64,000 bases of DNA from Macrococcoides canis (GCF_002119805.1 NZ_CP021059.1:806001-870000); one strand, 5' to 3'. Shown: positions 36,096 through 44,693, counted from the first letter of the stretch. Notes: a model not told the origin generated them from the letters alone. Numbers and translations are program-made.

Positions 36096-37358
36096 ATGAA
36101 ACTAACAACTATCGGTTTAGGTTATATTGGATTACCAACTTCTATTATGTTTGCAAAACATGGTGTTAATGTAACAGGTGTAGACATAAATGAAGATGCA
36201 GTAAAATCTTTGAATAATGGAGTTTTACATTTAGAAGAGCCTTTTCTAAATGAAGCACTGAAAGAAGTTATCGAGGCTGGTACATTTAAAGCATCTTTAA
36301 AACCTGAAAAGGCTGACTGCTTTATCATCGCTGTTCCGACACCAAATAACGATGATCAATACAAGTCTTGTGATATTGGCTATGTTATGTCAGCTTGTGA
36401 GAGTATTATTCCTTATGTTGAAAAAGGAAATGTAGTAATTGTAGAATCAACGATTGCTCCAAGAACTATGGACGACCATGTGAAACCTTTCTTTGAAGAA
36501 AAAGGATTTACAATTGGTGAAGACTTATTCTTAGTTCATTGTCCTGAACGTGTTTTACCAGGACAAATTATGCATGAATTGATTCATAACAACAGAATCA
36601 TTGGTGGAATTACTCCAGCTTGTACAAAAAAAGCTAAAGAAGTATATGGTGTTTTTGTACAAGGAGAAATGATTGAAACGAATGCTAAAACTGCTGAGAT
36701 GTCTAAATTAATGGAAAATACGTATCGTGATACAAACATTGCTTTAGCGAATGAATTAGCAAAGATTTGTTTTGAATTAGATATCAACGCTTTAGAAGTT
36801 ATAGAGATGGCGAATAAGCATCCACGTGTGAACTTACATTTCCCTGGACCTGGGGTAGGTGGGCATTGCTTAGCTGTTGATCCATACTTTATCATTGCGA
36901 AGTCTCCAGAAAATAGTCCATTAATCCAAAATTCAAGAAGTATTAATAATAGTATGCCTGAATTTGTAGTTGATAAAGTTAGAACAGTAGTTGAAAAAAC
37001 AGATGCGAAGAAAATATCTGTGTTCGGTTTAACTTACAAAGGAAATGTAGACGATATTCGTGAATCACCTGCGATGGATATTTATCATATGCTTCAAAAG
37101 GAGTTTAATATTGATATCGTAGCGCACGACCCACATGTGAAAAAGTCTTTTGTGGAAGAAGATATAGAAAAAGCTGTTGAAGGTAGTTCTTTAATATTAG
37201 TTTTATCTGATCACAATGAATTTAAAGATTTAGACAATGTAGCGGAATTAATGAAGCATAATATTATCATAGATACTAAAAATATTGTTTCTACTCATAG
37301 TAACTATCAATACTTTAACATGGGTAACCTTTATCAGATGAAGGAATTACAGGTGTAA
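36096..37358 (+). CDS. wecC: UDP-N-acetyl-D-mannosamine dehydrogenase (WecC/Cap5O type), copy 2
   Basis: A 420-residue paralogue of the protein at 11930-13186. The same landmarks are in place: GLGYIGLP at residues 7-14, catalytic Cys at about 258 in GVGGHCLAVDP, and GLTYKGNVDDIRESPAMD near 308. Long stretches of protein are identical between the copies, and short DNA blocks up to about 29 bases are identical (around 12520-12555 and 36680-36720). It should make UDP-ManNAcA for system B. The two copies lie in the same direction about 24 kb apart, one in each polysaccharide system. Confidence 0.9.
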   Translation: MKLTTIGLGYIGLPTSIMFAKHGVNVTGVDINEDAVKSLNNGVLHLEEPFLNEALKEVIEAGTFKASLKPEKADCFIIAVPTPNNDDQYKSCDIGYVMSACESIIPYVEKGNVVIVESTIAPRTMDDHVKPFFEEKGFTIGEDLFLVHCPERVLPGQIMHELIHNNRIIGGITPACTKKAKEVYGVFVQGEMIETNAKTAEMSKLMENTYRDTNIALANELAKICFELDINALEVIEMANKHPRVNLHFPGPGVGGHCLAVDPYFIIAKSPENSPLIQNSRSINNSMPEFVVDKVRTVVEKTDAKKISVFGLTYKGNVDDIRESPAMDIYHMLQKEFNIDIVAHDPHVKKSFVEEDIEKAVEGSSLILVLSDHNEFKDLDNVAELMKHNIIIDTKNIVSTHSNYQYFNMGNLYQMKELQV

Positions 37359-37361
37359 ATT

Positions 37362-37961
37362 ATGAAACGATTATTCGATTTCACAGCAGCTTCTGTCGGA
37401 ATTTTAGCGGTGTCACCGCTTATTATAGGCACAGCAATAGTTGTTAAGAAAAAGATTGGCTCACCAATAATCTTTAAACAGACACGTCCAGGTCAATTTG
37501 GAAAACCATTTGATGTCTATAAATTTAGAACGATGACAAATGAAACGGATGAAAATGGAGAACTTCTACCTGATTCCAAACGACTAACTGATACAGGTAA
37601 GTTTCTGAGAAAATACAGTCTCGATGAACTACCTCAGTTGATTAATGTTATTAAAGGTGATATTTCTTTAGTTGGTCCTAGGCCATTATTGATGGAATAC
37701 AATGATTTATATAATGCTGAACAACGTCGTCGTTTAGATGTTAAGCCAGGTATCACTGGATGGGCTCAAGTTAATGGAAGAAATGCTTTATCATGGGAAG
37801 AAAAGTTTGAACTTGATGTATGGTATGTTGATCACCAATCATTCATGTTAGATTTGTATATCCTTTACTTAACAGTCATCAAGGTATTCAAAAGTGAAGG
37901 AATCAACCAGGAAGGTTCTGTAACGGCTGAGAAGTTTACAGGAACGCCGGCGGATGCATAA
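37362..37961 (+). CDS. PglC-like undecaprenyl-phosphate sugar-1-phosphate transferase
   Basis: A 199-residue monotopic phosphoglycosyl transferase. It has an N-terminal re-entrant membrane helix (about 8-30), TRPGQFGKPFDVYKFRTM near 42-60, LDELPQLINVIKGDISLVGP near 87-106 (the Asp-Glu catalytic pair), and the final GWAQVNGRNALSWEEKFELD block. It is the short PglC form rather than the long WcaJ form with extra helices, and it resembles Campylobacter PglC closely, including the last residues. It would start the repeat unit of system B by moving diacetylbacillosamine-1-phosphate to undecaprenyl phosphate. Overlaps the acetyltransferase gene by 8 nt. Confidence 0.88.
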   Translation: MKRLFDFTAASVGILAVSPLIIGTAIVVKKKIGSPIIFKQTRPGQFGKPFDVYKFRTMTNETDENGELLPDSKRLTDTGKFLRKYSLDELPQLINVIKGDISLVGPRPLLMEYNDLYNAEQRRRLDVKPGITGWAQVNGRNALSWEEKFELDVWYVDHQSFMLDLYILYLTVIKVFKSEGINQEGSVTAEKFTGTPADA

Positions 37962-38577
37962 GATAACTTTGCTTGGCAATGGTGGTCACGCTAAGGTTAT
38001 CAGGGACATGATAGAGAGACATCCAGAATTTGATCTATATGCTATATTAGACGGTCAGATTCATGAAAAGTTTATCGAAGAAGACATAATTTATGATTCT
38101 ATGGATTGCATAGAACAATATAAGCATACTAGGTTTATCATTGCTATCGGTAATAATCATGTTCGAGAGAAGATTGTAAATCAATATAGTTTAGTAGACT
38201 CTGATTTCGCAACAATTATTGATCCATCTTCTGTTGTGTCGAAATTTGCACATGTTTCTATAGGAACTGTAGTTATGCCAAATTCAGTAATTAATTCTCA
38301 TGCTTTAGTTGGGAAGCATTCTATTATTAATAGCGGTGCGATAATAGAACATGATAATGTTCTTGGGGATTTTATACACATTTCTCCAGGTGCAGTCTTA
38401 TCAGGTACAGTTACTGTAGGAGATTATACTCATGTCGGATCAGGTAGTGTCGTTATACCTAATATAAATATTGGAGCACGTTGCATTATTGGTGCTGGTA
38501 GTGTCATAATAAAAGATATAGAAAGAAATGTCACCGTTGTTGGGAATCCAGCACGGATAATAAAAAGGAGCGAATAA
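37954..38577 (+). CDS. PglD/NeuD-like sugar O- or N-acetyltransferase
   Basis: A 207-residue protein. The N-terminal half is a Rossmann-like PglD domain (LLGNGGHAKVIRDMI near residues 6-20). The second half is a left-handed beta-helix of hexapeptide repeats (IGTVVMPNSVINSHALVG onwards), with the catalytic-type His in IEHDNVLGDFIHISPGA near 132-148. The family acetylates the 4-amino group of bacillosamine or related sugars. It lies between PglC-like and PglE-like genes, which supports the bacillosamine role. Overlaps both neighbours closely. Confidence 0.85.
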   Translation: MHKITLLGNGGHAKVIRDMIERHPEFDLYAILDGQIHEKFIEEDIIYDSMDCIEQYKHTRFIIAIGNNHVREKIVNQYSLVDSDFATIIDPSSVVSKFAHVSIGTVVMPNSVINSHALVGKHSIINSGAIIEHDNVLGDFIHISPGAVLSGTVTVGDYTHVGSGSVVIPNINIGARCIIGAGSVIIKDIERNVTVVGNPARIIKRSE

Positions 38578-38578
38578 C

Positions 38579-39718
38579 ATGCAAGAACGAGTATTTCTAT
38601 CAAGCCCACACATGGGTGGAAATGAAGAAAAGTATGTCAAAGAGGCTTTTGATACAAACTGGATTGCACCGCTAGGTGAGAATGTAACTCAGTTTGAGAA
38701 TGCGGTAAAGTCATATACAGGTACGAAAGCAGCTTGTGCGCTGTCAAGTGGTACAGGTGGACTTCATATCGCACTTGATTTATTAGGTGTAGGGCCAGGA
38801 GATATCGTTTTTTGTTCGTCTCTAACTTTTATTGCAACTGCTAATCCAATATTATACTTAGGTGCAGAACCAGTATTTATTGATTCAGATATTGAGAGCT
38901 GGAATATGTCTCCTTATGCGCTTCGTAAAGCATTTGAGAAGTATGCAGCAATGGATAAGTTGCCTAAAGCGGTGATGATTGTTAATTTATACGGTCAATC
39001 TGCTAAGATGGATGAATTGATGGCAATCTGTAATGAGTATGATGTTCCTGTTATTGAAGATGCTGCTGAGTCTCTAGGTAGTAAATATCATGGACAGATG
39101 AGTGGTACTTTCGGTAAGTTTGGTATCTTCTCATTTAACGGTAATAAGATTATCACAACTTCTGGTGGTGGTATGATTATTTCTGATGATGAGGAAGCAA
39201 TTGCACATGCATTGAAGAAAGCAACGCAAGCGCGTGATAATGCATTACATTATCAGCATAGTGAAGTTGGTTATAACTATAGATTGAGTAATGTTTCAGC
39301 TGGTATCGGTCGTGGACAGATGGAAGTCCTTGATGATCGTGTAGCAAAGAAACGTGACATCTTTGATCGATATGTTGAAGGACTTAAAGGAATCGATGGA
39401 ATCTCTTTCATGGAAGAATTAGAGAATAGCTATAGTAATAGATGGTTATCAACGATTATTGTTGATAGTGAGAAAGTTGGCAAAACATCTGTTGAAATTA
39501 TTGAACATTTAGCAGGCTTCAACATTGAAGCTCGACCAGTGTGGAAACCAATGCACTTACAACCATTATTTGAAGGTAAAGACTTTATTCAGGATGAACA
39601 TGAGGACGTTTCTAAATTCTTATTTGAGAATGGTATTTGCTTACCATCTGATACGAAGATGACTGTAGAAATTCAAGATGCTGTCATTGATATGATTAAG
39701 ACTTTTATAAATAGCTAA
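38579..39718 (+). CDS. PglE-like DegT/DnrJ/EryC1 PLP-dependent aminotransferase
   Basis: A 379-residue sugar aminotransferase. It begins with VFLSSPHMGGNEEKYVKEAF and has the Campylobacter PglE-like IAPLGENVTQFE and SSGTGGLHIALDLLGVGPGD blocks. The PLP-binding Lys is in FSFNGNKIITTSGGGM near residue 184-198, and DAAESLGSKYHG near 160 holds the PLP-contacting Asp. It would put an amino group on the 4-keto sugar made by the CapD-like enzyme. It is the last gene of system B, followed by a strong terminator. Confidence 0.88.
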   Translation: MQERVFLSSPHMGGNEEKYVKEAFDTNWIAPLGENVTQFENAVKSYTGTKAACALSSGTGGLHIALDLLGVGPGDIVFCSSLTFIATANPILYLGAEPVFIDSDIESWNMSPYALRKAFEKYAAMDKLPKAVMIVNLYGQSAKMDELMAICNEYDVPVIEDAAESLGSKYHGQMSGTFGKFGIFSFNGNKIITTSGGGMIISDDEEAIAHALKKATQARDNALHYQHSEVGYNYRLSNVSAGIGRGQMEVLDDRVAKKRDIFDRYVEGLKGIDGISFMEELENSYSNRWLSTIIVDSEKVGKTSVEIIEHLAGFNIEARPVWKPMHLQPLFEGKDFIQDEHEDVSKFLFENGICLPSDTKMTVEIQDAVIDMIKTFINS

Positions 39719-39725
39719 TATTTAG

Positions 39726-39758
39726 TCACCCCTCGATATATATCAGGGGTGATTTTTT
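39726..39758 (+). terminator. terminator of polysaccharide system B
   Basis: A perfect 8-bp GC-rich stem (TCACCCCT/AGGGGTGA) followed by six Ts. Confidence 0.9.
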
Positions 39759-39820
39759 GAGCTTTGTAATGAAGTTACTGATTTCATTTTTAGTTGTACT
39801 GTTATTATTCTTTGCATTAT

Positions 39821-39851
39821 AAAAGGACTTTGGATTTTCCAAAGTCCTTTT
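39821..39851 (-). terminator. terminator of nsrR
   Basis: A 14-bp perfect stem (AAAAGGACTTTGGA and complement), extended outward by GCATTAT/ATAATGC with one bulged T. The outer right arm is part of the last nsrR codons. Read leftward it is followed by a T-rich stretch. Confidence 0.85.
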
Positions 39852-40261
39852 TATAATGCAATCTTTCTAAACAATACATCCTGCAGTGTATACTTATCAA
39901 GCACAGATAGATATGCATTCAGTGCTTCTCCAAGTACATTCTGTAGTCCACATATCCCGGCAATAGGGCATGTATTCGTCTCTCGATCAAAGCATTCAAC
40001 GAGTGTGAAGTTTTCTTCAGTCTTACGAATCAGCGCGCCGATATTAATCTCTTCAGGTGCCATCTTAATCCTGATACCACCACCGCGTCCTCTTGTCGTT
40101 TCAAGATATCCTAGCGTCGCAAGGTTATTAACAACCTTCGTCAAATGATTCTTCGAAATCCCGTAAAACTTCGCAATTTCATCTATTTGAACGCGTTCAT
40201 CCTTACGGGCAGCATACATCAATACGCGCAGTGAATAATCTGAGTAAAGTGTCAGTTTCAT
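39851..40261 (-). CDS. nsrR: Rrf2 family nitric-oxide-sensing repressor NsrR
   Basis: A 136-residue winged-helix protein. The N-terminal part (KLTLYSDYSLRVLMYAA) and the HTH (IDEIAKFYGISKNHLTKVVN, residues about 25-45) are Rrf2-like. Three Cys near residues 90-105 (ECFDRETNTC then IAGICGLQ) are in the CX8CX5C-type spacing of [Fe-S] cluster ligands in NsrR. It is divergent from hmp, its classical target. The upstream ATG at 40267 is rejected for lying within the GGAG spacing; ATG 40261 has 8-nt spacing. NO reaction with the cluster should relieve repression. Confidence 0.9.
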   Translation of the reverse strand: MKLTLYSDYSLRVLMYAARKDERVQIDEIAKFYGISKNHLTKVVNNLATLGYLETTRGRGGGIRIKMAPEEINIGALIRKTEENFTLVECFDRETNTCPIAGICGLQNVLGEALNAYLSVLDKYTLQDVLFRKIAL

Positions 40262-40328
40262 GGTCATCTCTCCTTATGTTCATTATATCACGTTCTTATA
40301 TGTTTAGATTTATTTATATTATAAATGA

Positions 40329-40366
40329 TTGTAATTTTTGTGAATTAAGTGTATATTAAATATGTA
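40329..40366 (+). promoter_or_regulatory. hmp promoter with candidate NsrR site
   Basis: TTGTAA (40329-40334), a 17-bp spacer and TATATT (40352-40357). The -10 is covered by TATATTAAATATGTAT (40352-40367), an imperfect inverted repeat like the A/T-rich NsrR sites of Bacillus. Promoter confidence is higher than operator confidence. Confidence 0.6.
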
Positions 40367-40399
40367 TTTAGAATGTATCTTTAAATAGGGGGAATTATT

Positions 40400-41542
40400 G
40401 TGTTAACAGAAGAAACAAAGAATATCGTCAAAGCGACGATTCCGGTGCTTGAAGAACATGGTACAGAGATTACTTCAGCATTCTATAAGCATATGTTCGA
40501 AGAGCATCCAGAATTACTGAATGTATTTAATAAGACGAACCAGAAGTTAGGGCGTCAGCAGACGGCTTTAGCTCAGACGGTTATCGCTGCAGCGAAACAT
40601 ATTGATCATCTAGAAGCGATTATCCCGAATGTAAATCAGATTGCTCATAAACATAGAGCATTAGAGATTAAACCGGAACATTATCCGATCGTCGGAGAAA
40701 ACTTAATCTGGGCAATTCAGCATGTATTAGGTGATGCTGCGACACCTGAGATTGTGGACGCATGGTCGAAGACGTATGGTGTGATTGCTGATGTGTTCAT
40801 TCAGATGGAAGCGGCACTGTATGATGAAGCAGACTGGCAGGACTTTGTAACATTTAAGGTTGTAGAGGTTAAGGATGAATCACCAGAAATTAAATCATTC
40901 ACTGTGCAAAGTGATGCGGTACAATTGAAACCTGTTAAAGCGGGTCAGTATATTACAGTGAAGGTACATCCTGAAGGCGAAGAGAATGATGCGTTACGTC
41001 ATTATTCAATCTGCTCTGTTGATACATCTCGTGGACTTAAATTTGCAGTTAAACGTGATGTGGCAGGAGAAGAGAAGGGTATGGTTTCAAACTATTTACA
41101 TGACCATGTGAAAGCAGGAGATGAGATTCTGTTATCGGCTCCAGCTGGTGAGTTCTTAGTTGAAACGGATAATAAGGATATCGTATTAATCAGTGGTGGT
41201 GTAGGAATGACACCGCTTATGAGTATGTTAGAAGATGAAGTGGATAAACGCAGTATTAAATTTATTCATTCAGCTTATAACCGTGACGCTGTGACTTTCA
41301 AAGATGAGATTACGAAGTTCCATAATAATAGTAACGTAGAGTTCTTCTTTAACTATTCAGAAAGTGCAGGTCGCTTAACGAAAGAGAAGCTATCTAAAAT
41401 TATGAACGGTAACGAAGAAATCTATATGTGTGGTTCTGTAGGATTTATGGAAGGCATGCTTGAAATCTTCAATGACATGGGCATCGATAGAAGCCGCGTA
41501 CACTTCGAGCCATTCGGTCCGAAGATGAGTATTACAGTTTAA
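40400..41542 (+). CDS. hmp: flavohaemoglobin Hmp (nitric oxide dioxygenase)
   Basis: A 380-residue three-domain protein. The globin domain (about 1-138) has the proximal-His region QIAHKHRALEIKPEHYPIVG near residues 78-98. It is followed by an FAD domain (HYSICSVDTSRGLKFAVKR near 200) and a NAD domain (LISGGVGMTPLMSMLED near 262). The end has PFGPKM. It converts NO to nitrate with O2 and NADH. Start is GTG 40400 with AGGGGG upstream. Divergent from nsrR; monocistronic with a terminator. Confidence 0.93.
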   Translation: MLTEETKNIVKATIPVLEEHGTEITSAFYKHMFEEHPELLNVFNKTNQKLGRQQTALAQTVIAAAKHIDHLEAIIPNVNQIAHKHRALEIKPEHYPIVGENLIWAIQHVLGDAATPEIVDAWSKTYGVIADVFIQMEAALYDEADWQDFVTFKVVEVKDESPEIKSFTVQSDAVQLKPVKAGQYITVKVHPEGEENDALRHYSICSVDTSRGLKFAVKRDVAGEEKGMVSNYLHDHVKAGDEILLSAPAGEFLVETDNKDIVLISGGVGMTPLMSMLEDEVDKRSIKFIHSAYNRDAVTFKDEITKFHNNSNVEFFFNYSESAGRLTKEKLSKIMNGNEEIYMCGSVGFMEGMLEIFNDMGIDRSRVHFEPFGPKMSITV

Positions 41543-41562
41543 TATCTGGTAAATAGAATTAT

Positions 41563-41595
41563 TAAAGCACAGCGTTAGCTGTGCTTTATTTTTTT
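41563..41595. terminator. terminator after hmp, shared with the convergent pseudogene
   Basis: A perfect 11-bp stem (TAAAGCACAGC and complement) with a GTTA loop and a run of Ts after it on the plus strand. Its right arm lies inside the end of the acyltransferase pseudogene. Confidence 0.9.
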
Positions 41596-42555
41596 AGCTA
41601 TTTTGTTGTGAATGATTGTAAGTATGAGTGCTAGCCCGAAGATAAAGATGAATCGGGTGAAGAAGTTTGTGTTAAAAGGAGCAGAATATAAGGTTAATAA
41701 ATGAATCGGTACTATGTGCCAGAAATACAGCCATAGTGAGTGTTTTGAGATAAATTGTATGAACAGGTTATTGAGTTTATCATGTAACGGTTTGATATCC
41801 AGCAGGCGGTACATGAGCAGTGTCACCATCATCCCATAGCTGATGTAATAGAGATGTGGCGGGTATTTAAAGTTCTGTATCGGTTCAAACTGATAATACA
41901 GTGCAAGTGTTGCGTAAAGGATGATGGATATGATGGTCATTACGCGATAGCTTGTACTTCCTAATAGTAATAGTCGTATTCCGGTTGCTGCGACAATACT
42001 TTAGCCGATTCCTTCTAACAGTAGCAGATTATAGTATTTATTGAATGGCATGGTTACCTGATCTAACTGCAAGTATAGTATATGATAGATGATGTATGCG
42101 AGCGCGAGCAATGTGAAATAAAGGATATGCGACTTTACGCGATTGCTGATATAGAGTAGCAGCGGACTTGTCAGTGCGACGATAAAGAACACTTTCATTA
42201 TCCATACGAAACCTATTCCGCCGAGCATTTTATAGGATTCTATAATTTGTGGCAGTGTAAAGTATTCTTTATTTGTTGTGATGGATAGTATATAGAAGAA
42301 ACTAAAGAATACGGTCAAGAATATCCATGTTGGTAGTATGAGTCGCTTGAATCGTTTGATGATGTACTGTACATAATTAATAGACTTTCCTTGCATGCTC
42401 AGCTGAAATGATGCCCCGAGCAGTATAACAATCATAATGACATCGAAGTTGCGCAGCTGGAACGTTAATGCGTCTGGCTTCGAATGTGCGATGATGATAC
42501 AGATCATCGCGATGGCTCTTAATATGTCGATTTTTGTATTTCTTTCTTTTTTCAT
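41575..42555 (-). pseudogene. acyltransferase-3 family gene broken by one in-frame stop
   Basis: Two open pieces lie in the same frame on the minus strand: 42555-42001 (184 codons) and, 60 nt on, 41940-41575 (121 codons from its first ATG). They are separated only by a TAA at 42001-42003, and the 20 codons between are open and hydrophobic (SIVAATGIRLLLLG). Joined, they give a 326-residue membrane protein with the acyltransferase-3 start IDILRAIAMICIIIAHSKPD, matching the full length of the family and of the intact gene at 4395-5378. A recent nonsense change, or a sequencing error, explains this best. The intact form would acylate surface glycans. RBS AAGGAG precedes the start. Confidence 0.85.
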
Positions 42556-42704
42556 CTTTCTTCTCCTTAGTTCATTATTTATATTTTATACGATATTTTA
42601 ATTTCTGCATGATTTTTCTGCAGTTTTTTTATAATTTCTTGAAATTTTTTAATTTCTGATTTATTTCAGGTTATTTTGACGTGCAATTTTTGAAAAATGA
42701 GTTT

Positions 42705-42733
42705 TTGACAGATTTCATGATTGTTAGTATGTT
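42705..42733 (+). promoter_or_regulatory. promoter of the NERD-domain gene
   Basis: TTGACA (42705-42710), a 17-bp spacer and TATGTT (42728-42733), 16 nt before the start codon. The transcript would have a leader of about 10 nt. Confidence 0.7.
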
Positions 42734-42749
42734 TTCTGTGAGGTGACAT

Positions 42750-43640
42750 ATGATAACGAAATATCATGAAACGAATGATAAATTACTGATGCTTTACGAG
42801 TTACAAGGTCGCGTGAATTTGTCAAAGAAGGATTATGATGTACTGATGCGTTATTTGTCTGGGCTTGAGGGTGAGCGTAAGTTTCTGGATGTGATGCGTG
42901 ATTTAGTGGGGGTTGTAATACTATGGGATATTTATCTGGAGGAATATAGTGCGCAGTTTGATTTTTTAGTGATAGCTGGGCAGTATGTGTTTCATTTTGA
43001 TGTGAAGCATTATAGCGGGGTATATGAGTATAAGGATGGCTTGTTTAAAGGTGCGAATGGTCGTGTAAATAAGAAGCTGATGCTGCAGCTTACAGGGAGT
43101 GAGGCGGGGCTGCAGCAGTTTTTACTGCATCACGGTTTTCATTATAAAGTGGCTAGTCGCGTCGTATTTATGAACGAATCGTTTCAATTAATTGGGGACA
43201 CGGATAAGTATATTCTATTCTATTATGATCTTGGGCGTGTTGTGGAATATTTAAAAGAGAGTGCTGGTATAAATGACGCTATGATGAGGTTGAGTGATAC
43301 GTTGGTTGCGCATCATGGTGATGATTCGAAGTTTTATAATATTGATGATTATGATATTGAGTGTGCTAGGCCGGGTGTACGTTGTCCGAAGTGTCGTCGT
43401 GTAGGGATGAGTCGGGATGCTAAGGGTCATAAGTATCGCTGTCGATGTGGGCATACGGTGAGTAATCGTGAAGCGGTTGATATTGTGTACCGTATGTTAC
43501 AGGTGTTTCGAGTGGAAAGCATTCGCAAGTGTGATCTGAATCGGCATCTAGGTTTGCCGAACCGTACATTACAGAGAATTTTGAGCAATCATTATATAAA
43601 AAAAGGGGTTAATCGAGGTACTTACTATGAAAAGCAGTAG
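42750..43640 (+). CDS. NERD-domain protein with zinc ribbon and helix-turn-helix
   Basis: A 296-residue protein. Residues about 30-150 match the NERD (nuclease-related) domain: GLEGERKFLDVM, an AQFDFLVIAGQYVFHFDVKH core (the D and DxK of the PD-(D/E)XK-like centre), then YSGVYEYKDG. Residues about 205-240 form a four-Cys zinc ribbon (RCPKCRRVGMS, YRCRCGHT). The last 45 resemble a helix-turn-helix. NERD proteins are presumed DNA-processing enzymes, common in mobile or variable regions. It has its own promoter, lies next to a pseudogene, and is followed by a large hairpin. Function unknown. Confidence 0.8.
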   Translation: MITKYHETNDKLLMLYELQGRVNLSKKDYDVLMRYLSGLEGERKFLDVMRDLVGVVILWDIYLEEYSAQFDFLVIAGQYVFHFDVKHYSGVYEYKDGLFKGANGRVNKKLMLQLTGSEAGLQQFLLHHGFHYKVASRVVFMNESFQLIGDTDKYILFYYDLGRVVEYLKESAGINDAMMRLSDTLVAHHGDDSKFYNIDDYDIECARPGVRCPKCRRVGMSRDAKGHKYRCRCGHTVSNREAVDIVYRMLQVFRVESIRKCDLNRHLGLPNRTLQRILSNHYIKKGVNRGTYYEKQ

Positions 43641-43643
43641 AAA

Positions 43644-43694
43644 TGGCACTGAAAATGGCACTGAAAAATAATTTGAGTGCCATTTTCAGTGCCA
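43644..43694. repeat. 19-bp perfect hairpin containing a direct repeat
   Basis: The left arm holds two copies of TGGCACTGAAAA in tandem (43644-43667); the right arm is their reverse complement (43676-43694), with a 13-nt loop. A third related copy, TGGCACTCAAAA, lies at 43725-43736. No strong T-tract follows directly (TCGGTTTTTTC is 4 nt away), though it could still terminate the NERD transcript. Confidence 0.85.
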
Positions 43695-43788
43695 AATCGG
43701 TTTTTTCAAGTAATATTGGCACTCAAAAATGTACCAAAATATTAGCATATTGAATATTGGCCCGATAACTTGTGAATATCAAACAAAA

Positions 43789-43816
43789 AAGACACCCAAT
43801 TTCAGTTGAGTGTCTT
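43789..43816 (-). terminator. terminator of folD
   Basis: An 11-bp stem with one G-T pair (AAGACACCCAA at 43789-43799, TTGAGTGTCTT at 43806-43816). Read leftward it is followed by TTTTTTG. Confidence 0.85.
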
Positions 43817-43824
43817 ACAAAGCA

Positions 43825-44673
43825 TTACTTCTGAGCACGTTTCGCTGCAAGTAATGTATTATTTAATACCATTGTGATTGTTAAAGGTCCTACGCCGCCT
43901 GGTACAGGTGTAATTGCGCCTGCAACTTCAGCTACTTCATCGTATACAACGTCTCCTGTTAACTTACCGTCAACGACTGTGTTTCCTACGTCTACGATAA
44001 CTGCGCCTTCTTTAACAACATCTTTCGTTACTAATCCTGGTTTACCTACTGCTGACACGATAACGTCAGAGCGTTTTAATACTGCGTCCATATCTTTACT
44101 GCGAGAGTGCAGTAATGTTACCGTTGCATTCGCATCTGTCAATAGTTTCGCAACAGGTTGTCCTACGATATGACTTCTTCCGATAACTGCAACATCTTTT
44201 CCTTCCAGATCGATATCTGCATGCTTCAGAATTTCCATAATACCTAGTGGTGTACATGGGATATACGTTTCAACGCCGGCATAGAGTCTACCGATGTTGA
44301 TCGGATTGAATCCGTCTACGTCTTTTTCTGGTGCGATCTTCTCTAATACTTTCGTTTCGTCGATTTGTTTCGGTAGTGGGACTTGTACAAGGATACCGTG
44401 TACATTGTCATCGTTGTTCAGTTTGTCGATTTCTTCTAATAATGCCGCTTCAGTCGTACTTTCATCAAGATGGATGATACTTGAGCTCATACCGATCTTC
44501 TCAGCAGATTTCTTCTTGTTGTTCACATAGCTCTGGCTTGCACCGTCATTTCCTACAAGAATCACTGTTAAGTTTGGCGTAACCCCTTGTGCCTTTAACT
44601 GTTCAACTTCCTGTGCAAGGTTTGCGCGATAGTCCGCTGCGATTTTCTTTCCGTCTAATACTTTTGCTGACAT
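43825..44673 (-). CDS. folD: bifunctional methylenetetrahydrofolate dehydrogenase/cyclohydrolase FolD
   Basis: A 282-residue cytosolic enzyme that interconverts 5,10-methylene-, methenyl- and 10-formyl-THF, supplying formyl groups for PurN and PurH. Visible motifs are [13 protein letters not shown] (catalytic Lys near 54), [11 protein letters not shown] near 95, the NADP site [16 protein letters not shown] near 163, and the end [21 protein letters not shown] lies 7 nt before ATG 44673; an upstream ATG overlaps it and is rejected. Divergent from the purine operon, with which it may share control by the PurR-type sites between them. Confidence 0.95.
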   Translation of the reverse strand: MSAKVLDGKKIAADYRANLAQEVEQLKAQGVTPNLTVILVGNDGASQSYVNNKKKSAEKIGMSSSIIHLDESTTEAALLEEIDKLNNDDNVHGILVQVPLPKQIDETKVLEKIAPEKDVDGFNPINIGRLYAGVETYIPCTPLGIMEILKHADIDLEGKDVAVIGRSHIVGQPVAKLLTDANATVTLLHSRSKDMDAVLKRSDVIVSAVGKPGLVTKDVVKEGAVIVDVGNTVVDGKLTGDVVYDEVAEVAGAITPVPGGVGPLTITMVLNNTLLAAKRAQK

Positions 44674-44693
44674 TCCAGTTCCCTCCATTTATT

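Noticed and set aside
43644-43736. Insertion-sequence end or transposon remnant next to the NERD gene
   Set aside because: No transposase fragment and no matching copy at the other side of the gene were found.
43874-44530. Plus-strand ORFs opposite folD
   Set aside because: They are low-complexity Ser/Thr/Pro-rich mirror frames of a clear folD gene and have no ribosome sites.
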